Positions 5,474 through 9,382 of a stretch of DNA of 9,382 nt are shown piece after piece (the stretch's first letter is position 1; each line of letters starts with the position of its first letter). Below the pieces are notes generated by a model. The model did not search any database. It saw only the letters and a program-made list of their open reading frames with translations, and had not been told where the DNA came from. Both the position numbers and the translations under genes were made by a program. This DNA is from Treponema sp. (GTDB taxonomy: Bacteria; Spirochaetota; Spirochaetia; Treponematales; Breznakiellaceae): the NCBI GenBank assembly GCA_031276615.1, contig JAISND010000230.1, positions 1 through 9,382 of the forward strand. The letters run 5' to 3'.

Positions 5474-7669
5474 TTACGGCCCCGGAATGTAGTCAATTTT
5501 CAGGGTGACGTTGCTGTTCACCGTGCCGGCGCCATAACTGGTCCCGTTCCAGCCCTTTCCCCGGAATGCGTTGCCCCACTTTCCCGTGGCGTCAGAGCCG
5601 CTGTAGGTGGCGGGTATGGAGCCGTAGCCCGTTGCGCCGGAGGGGACTAGGACGGTGACGGTTTTGGGGACGGAGACATAGTTTTCGAACAAGTCCGCCC
5701 CCAGCGTGGGGGCCGTGGCGCCCAGGGTGACGGTCAGCGCGGTTCCTCCGGTATAACTGAACGCAGAGTTGCCAATGCTGGTTGCCGCGGGCAGGGACAC
5801 CGACGTAAGGCTGCTACAGCCGGAGAACGCATACATGCCGATGCTGGTTATGGTATTCAGGGTAACGCTGCCGCTTGCGGCGGGGTAGACAATCAAAGTG
5901 GTTTCCGCCTTGTCCAGCAGCATACCGTCCCGGGCCGTATAGTTGGGATTGGCGGGATTTACGCTGATGCTGGTGAGGTTTACGCAACCCGGAAAAGGAT
6001 TTTTACCGATTGCCGTCAGTGAAGCCGGAAGGATGACTGTGGTAAGGCTGCTACAGTCGCCGAACGCAGAGTCGCCGATGGTTTTCGCCGCGGGCAGGGA
6101 CACCGACGTAAGACTGCTACAGTAGGCGAACGCCCTTTCATCGATGGTTTCCGCCGCGGGCAGGGACACCGACGTCAGGCTGCTACAGTTGAAGAACGCC
6201 CATCCGCCGATGCTTGTTACTGCGGGCAGGGACACCGACGTCAGGCTGCTACAGCCGGAGAACGCATAGTTGGTAGTCTCGACTTCGGACGCTACCAGGG
6301 TTTTCAGATTGGTAAAGTCCTTGAATGTTGGATTGGAGTAACTGCTTCCCGCCTTTATGCTTTTCGCGGCATCGGGCAACACGAGGCCCGTGACGTATTC
6401 CGCTCCGGCGTTGCCGGTTCCGGGGTCGAATTCCGTACCGTCGCTCATGGTACACTCCGAAAGGTCCAGGGAAACGTATTTGCCCTGCCCGGCAATGGCG
6501 GACAGGAGACCCGCCCAGCCGTTAGTAGCATCCGCCAGGTCGATGCCGCTTATCGTAACCGGGATAGGGGTAGTGCTGTCATTCCCAGCCATATCTGACA
6601 GCAACATGGCCAGGTCCTCAACACCGGAAACCTCACTGTTTACTGCTACCGTATACGATACGGTACTATTGTCTTCCAAGATCACGGTGTAGCTTACGGG
6701 GGCGGTGAAATCCGGCGTTGCCGGGTCGGAGACCAGGGAAAGCCCGGCGTGGGTAATGTTTGCGGTCAGGCTGGTAGTATCGGTGGTTGAAAGTACAATC
6801 ACAGTGATGGTATGAGCTTCATGATCAATCCTGCCAGTAAAGGAATTGTCTCCGTCGTTTAACGTAAAGCCCGTAATGGCCTCCAGGGCGTATTCGGCAA
6901 AATCCGTTTCCGCAAAATCGTATTCCGCTTTGGTAACCAGGCCGTCGTAGATGTGGGCGGTTAGCCCCTTTGCCACGGCCTTGCCCGCCATATAGAGGCG
7001 CAGCTCCAGGTCGTAGACCCCGGAATCCAGGGGGATGGTTCCCGTGTTCGCGCCCGCGCCCAGCAGGTCAATGGGGTTCCCCCCGATCAGCGTAACCAGG
7101 CCGTCTGCGTCCTTCACGGTAAGGCTTGCCAGGGTTACGCCCACGGGGAAGCTGATGTCGTACTCCAGGGTTCCCGTACCGCTCTGGGTCAGCTTGCCCG
7201 TATCAGGGGTCAGGGCCACGCTGACGGCGGTCCCGGCGGAAGCAGTAATGACGATGCCGCTCTTGTCGCCCCTTACCAGGGCGTTGCCGGGGTCCGTTGC
7301 GGCGGCTGGGGACGCGAAGCCCCGTACGGCAAGGCTCCAGGTCCCTGCTGTCAGGGTAAAGTTCCCGGAGGACACGCCTATGGCAATGGTTCCGTTCACG
7401 TCCGGTACATTTTCCGCCTTAGCCGGGCCGCCGGTGGCGGTAAAGGTCAGGGTATAGTACAGGGAATCCACGGCATAGAGTTTGGGCAGCAGGGTACGCG
7501 CCGGATCCCCGCCCAGGCTGACCCGGAGGACTCCCGGTTCCGGAGCCGCGGGCTGTTCCAGGCCGGGCATGGCGCAGCCCGCGGCCAGGAGGGCAAGGCA
7601 AAACAGCAGGGCTGACAGCAAAGCCGGCAGGGCTGCCGGGAATGGTATGGTTCTTTGTATGGTTTTCAT
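5474..7669 (-). CDS. BspA-like leucine-rich-repeat surface lipoprotein
   Basis: The 731-residue product has a lipoprotein signal ending LLAAGC, Cys 32 being the likely lipidated residue, so it should be anchored in an envelope membrane. After a Thr/Gly-rich beta region (about 45-260) comes a beta-sandwich module at about 262-345 (ITGFTLNDGD ... VSYTVILEDNSTVSYTVAV) of the type common in bacterial surface proteins. From about 455 to 640 run BspA-type (LRR_5) repeats of 22 residues, consensus AFxxCSSLTSVSLPAxxxIG; AFSGCSSLTSVSLPA occurs twice. The tail, with KWGNAFRGKGW and GTVNSNVTLKIDY, looks like a conserved terminal module. BspA-type proteins elsewhere bind host or bacterial surfaces; adhesion here is inference. 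ATG 7669 is supported by AAAGGAGG 6 nt upstream, which overlaps the previous gene's stop. Second gene of a two-gene operon. Confidence 0.93.
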   Translation of the reverse strand: MKTIQRTIPFPAALPALLSALLFCLALLAAGCAMPGLEQPAAPEPGVLRVSLGGDPARTLLPKLYAVDSLYYTLTFTATGGPAKAENVPDVNGTIAIGVSSGNFTLTAGTWSLAVRGFASPAAATDPGNALVRGDKSGIVITASAGTAVSVALTPDTGKLTQSGTGTLEYDISFPVGVTLASLTVKDADGLVTLIGGNPIDLLGAGANTGTIPLDSGVYDLELRLYMAGKAVAKGLTAHIYDGLVTKAEYDFAETDFAEYALEAITGFTLNDGDNSFTGRIDHEAHTITVIVLSTTDTTSLTANITHAGLSLVSDPATPDFTAPVSYTVILEDNSTVSYTVAVNSEVSGVEDLAMLLSDMAGNDSTTPIPVTISGIDLADATNGWAGLLSAIAGQGKYVSLDLSECTMSDGTEFDPGTGNAGAEYVTGLVLPDAAKSIKAGSSYSNPTFKDFTNLKTLVASEVETTNYAFSGCSSLTSVSLPAVTSIGGWAFFNCSSLTSVSLPAAETIDERAFAYCSSLTSVSLPAAKTIGDSAFGDCSSLTTVILPASLTAIGKNPFPGCVNLTSISVNPANPNYTARDGMLLDKAETTLIVYPAASGSVTLNTITSIGMYAFSGCSSLTSVSLPAATSIGNSAFSYTGGTALTVTLGATAPTLGADLFENYVSVPKTVTVLVPSGATGYGSIPATYSGSDATGKWGNAFRGKGWNGTSYGAGTVNSNVTLKIDYIPGP
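5787..6254 (-). repeat. 66-bp periodic DNA repeats inside the LRR region
   Basis: A 33-bp core encoding CSSLTSVSLPA recurs almost unchanged at 5787-5819, 6090-6122, 6156-6188 and 6222-6254. A diverged copy lies at 6024-6056. The last four sit exactly 66 bp apart, one LRR unit of 22 codons. The core copies differ from each other at only one or two bases, more alike than the protein would need given codon degeneracy, whereas the other half of each unit varies. This points to recent duplication or gene conversion and to a tract prone to unit gain or loss. Confidence 0.9.
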
Positions 7670-7675
7670 TATCCG

Positions 7676-7683
7676 CCTCCTTT
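7676..7683 (-). promoter_or_regulatory. Strong ribosome binding site of the BspA-like gene, overlapping the upstream stop
   Basis: On the minus strand AAAGGAGG lies 6 nt before ATG 7669 and shares two bases with the TAA (7684-7682) of the InlB-repeat gene. Only 12 bp separate the two genes. Terminating ribosomes would sit on this site, so the two lipoproteins are probably translationally coupled and made together. Confidence 0.85.
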
Positions 7684-9202
7684 AGTCTTCCACTGTAAGG
7701 GCGATTTCTTTGGAATATCGTACCCCATCGAACTCCGCGGTTACCCGCAGGGTATGGGTTCCCAGGCTTAACGTGTCCGCATACAGGGTGATGATGCTGC
7801 CGGTCCCCATTGGCACCAGGCCGATGTACCAGACGGCGTCAGCGTCGTTGTTATCCGAACCGGTGATACTGACGGTCTTGGTTCCGCCGGGTTTGGTCAG
7901 GGTAAAAGCCCCTTCCGTAACCGCGCCGCCGGCGAAGTCGTCGATGGTCAGGGTGATGCCCTGGCTGGTGGTACTGACCGTCCACTTGGCCCAGAAGGTT
8001 TTATTCCCCGTACTGCCCGCGGAGATCGTGGTAACCGCAGTCCCGGTACAATTCTCGTTGTCATACCAGCCGCCGAAGGCGTAGTCGGTTCGGCCAGGCG
8101 CGGTAAGAGTAATACTGCTTTCCACGGTGTAGGATGCGGGGTTTGCGCCGTTGGTCCCGCCGTTCAGGTTGTAGGTGATGGTGTAGCTGTCGGCCTGCCA
8201 CCGGGCGTGGACGGTGACGCCGGCGGTCAGGGTGTGGGGCCAGGAGCAGAGCGAACCGCCTTCCGCCGCGCTGTACCAGCCCTGGAAGGTATAGCCGTTC
8301 CGGGTGGGGTCAACGGGCTTCTCCACCGTCTTGCCCTCGCCGGCGGTAATGGCCGCCACCGCGGAACCGCCATGGCTGTCAAAGCTAAGGGTGTAATTTG
8401 TTGTTAACTCCCCACCCGTGTTTCCGGCGATTATTTTCTCCACCTTTTCTTTCAGGCTTTCCAGCCGTTCTTTGTCCTCCGTCAGCAGTTCCTGTACCCC
8501 TTCGGGCAGGGCGCCCAGCTCCGCCAGGGCATCCTCCAGTTCGGGAAGCAGGGTTGGGGCATCTTCCGGGCTATTCACCTCATCGGGATTCTGTCCAAGT
8601 ACATTCCCGTAGGTATCCTGGAATTCATGGGCAGTACGTACGTTTTCTATCTTTTCTTTTACGGCCTCCAGTTGGGCCTTCTCCGGGGCAAGCGCTTCCT
8701 TTGCGGCTTCCGGCAGGGCTTCGTATGCCGCGAGCACCTCATCTACTTTGGCCGCAAGGTCCTCAAGCTCCTCCGCCGGGGTGTCAAGGCCGATTTCCCC
8801 GGCCTTCTTTTTCAGCACTTCCTTGACGGTCCCGGTATTCTTGAAATCGTCTGCCGCTTTCCGGTCGGCATCGGACAGCCACCGGGCGTGCATGGTGACG
8901 CTGGCGTTCAAAGTGTAGGGCCAGGTACAGGCCGTGCCGCCTTCCGCCGCGCTGAACCAGCCCTGAAAAGCATAGCCTGTCCGCGTGGGGTCAGCGGGTT
9001 TGGGAACCGCCGTCCCTTCATCCGCCGTTACCGCCTGGACCGCCGAACCCCCGTGGCTGTCAAAGGTAATGGTGTACCGCACAGAGTCCGGGCCATCCCC
9101 CGCGGGCTGCGAACACCCGCCTGGCAGGAGGCTCAGTATCACCGCCGCGGCGCAGAAAACCGCCGGACAGTAGAACCCATGTTTTCCGGAACCATATTTC
9201 AT
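7682..9202 (-). CDS. InlB/Listeria-Bacteroides-repeat surface lipoprotein
   Basis: The 506-residue product starts MKYGSGKHGF with a lipoprotein signal ending LLPGGC; Cys 30 is the likely lipidated residue. Three InlB B-type repeats (beta-grasp, Flg_new family) are seen: 43-108 (YTITFDSHGGSAV ... HARW), 270-335 (YTLSFDSHGGSAV ... HARW) and 340-407 (YTITYNLNGGTNG ... WAKW), each with the GGW or QGW(F/Y) core. Residues 109-260 are charged and helical, probably coiled-coil, made of two related segments (VDEVLAAYEALPEAAKEAL and LEDALAELGALPEGVQELL). The end, about 414-506, is an Ig-like beta module not identified further. ATG 9202 is chosen over the in-frame ATG 9238 because GGGAGG lies 6 nt upstream and the signal peptide begins there. 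First gene of the lipoprotein operon; likely a surface adhesin or stalk, by inference. Confidence 0.92.
   Translation of the reverse strand: MKYGSGKHGFYCPAVFCAAAVILSLLPGGCSQPAGDGPDSVRYTITFDSHGGSAVQAVTADEGTAVPKPADPTRTGYAFQGWFSAAEGGTACTWPYTLNASVTMHARWLSDADRKAADDFKNTGTVKEVLKKKAGEIGLDTPAEELEDLAAKVDEVLAAYEALPEAAKEALAPEKAQLEAVKEKIENVRTAHEFQDTYGNVLGQNPDEVNSPEDAPTLLPELEDALAELGALPEGVQELLTEDKERLESLKEKVEKIIAGNTGGELTTNYTLSFDSHGGSAVAAITAGEGKTVEKPVDPTRNGYTFQGWYSAAEGGSLCSWPHTLTAGVTVHARWQADSYTITYNLNGGTNGANPASYTVESSITLTAPGRTDYAFGGWYDNENCTGTAVTTISAGSTGNKTFWAKWTVSTTSQGITLTIDDFAGGAVTEGAFTLTKPGGTKTVSITGSDNNDADAVWYIGLVPMGTGSIITLYADTLSLGTHTLRVTAEFDGVRYSKEIALTVED
8199..9076 (-). repeat. Pair of about 198-bp direct repeats coding for B-repeats 1 and 2
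   Basis: The DNA at 8199-8396 and 8879-9076 aligns without gaps over about 198 bp and keeps long identical runs, such as CCACCGGGCGTG at one end, CCGCCTTCCGCCGCGCTG in the middle and TGGCTGTCAAAG near the other. They encode the second and first InlB-type repeats. The third repeat in the same protein is clearly diverged. The pair therefore stems from a later internal duplication, or is kept alike by recombination; crossing over between them would delete the helical region between. Confidence 0.8.
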
Positions 9203-9208
9203 TGGTAA

Positions 9209-9214
9209 CCTCCC
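9209..9214 (-). promoter_or_regulatory. Ribosome binding site fixing the InlB-repeat gene start
   Basis: On the minus strand GGGAGG (9214-9209) lies 6 nt before ATG 9202. The longer in-frame ATG at 9238 has no comparable box and would place twelve residues (MVRLPDLSGRLP) before the lipoprotein signal. This decides for 9202. Confidence 0.85.
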
Positions 9215-9322
9215 TGATAAATCCGGTAACCTGACCATCGCCCGGTAAAATTACCCACAGAAAAAAGCGTAAAAGTAAGAATTAAAGGGGAAAAAAGACC
9301 GGAGATTAAGATAAAGATGAGT

Positions 9323-9361
<39 letters not shown>

Positions 9362-9382
9362 AAGAACCGTGCCAAGCATGGC

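Noticed and set aside
5787..6254. Regular repeats considered as a CRISPR array
   Set aside because: The 66-bp period is in frame with 22-residue LRR units of a long intact gene, and the spacers encode LRR residues.
8398..8826. 142-codon plus-strand frame opposite the helical region
   Set aside because: Proline- and arginine-rich antisense reading of a Glu/Leu/Ala-rich helical segment; no domain or start signal.
9203..9238. N-terminal extension of the InlB-repeat protein to ATG 9238
   Set aside because: GGGAGG 6 nt before ATG 9202 and the position of the lipoprotein signal favour the shorter form.

Overview
The window is a GC-rich bacterial stretch, most likely from a spirochaete of the treponeme group (termite-gut or free-living type). 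This is an inference. It rests on two secreted lipoproteins built from BspA-type leucine-rich repeats and Listeria-Bacteroides (InlB B-type) repeats, a TPR + LysM-transglycosylase envelope operon, and overall protein style. No rRNA, tRNA, CRISPR array, transposase or phage gene was seen.

Layout. (1) Positions 1-541, + strand: the C-terminus of a molybdenum-hydroxylase [2Fe-2S] subunit, then a leader-like stretch, then a broken, 5'-truncated remnant of a molybdopterin-binding (MoeA-like) gene that runs into the start of argA. (2) 531-1871, + strand: an intact argA for N-acetylglutamate synthase, the first step of arginine synthesis. (3) 5236-1900, - strand, convergent with argA: an apparent three-gene cell-envelope operon, read in the order TPR protein, MltD-like lytic transglycosylase with two LysM domains, and a secreted conserved protein with a faint resemblance to flagellar-associated LPP20/FlgP-type lipoproteins. 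(4) 5237-5473: a GC-rich intergenic region holding a perfect 18-bp inverted repeat and a plausible promoter. (5) 9202-5474, - strand: a tight two-gene operon of large surface lipoproteins, first an InlB-repeat protein and then a BspA-like LRR protein, with 12 bp between them. (6) 9203-9382: the upstream region of that operon, with a 33-nt GA/CT dinucleotide tract beside a -10-like box.

How the genes relate. The envelope operon plausibly works on peptidoglycan remodelling and outer-envelope assembly. The lipoprotein operon probably encodes surface adhesins or sensors, whose repeat DNA and upstream simple-sequence tract are the kind that change length easily. The molybdenum hydroxylase locus on the left is decayed at its end, and argA lies directly behind the decayed gene. 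I did not find a convincing new biological system. The most useful leads are the frameshifted molybdopterin-binding remnant, the CT tract upstream of the lipoprotein operon, the inverted-repeat element at 5310-5413, and two non-standard translation starts.
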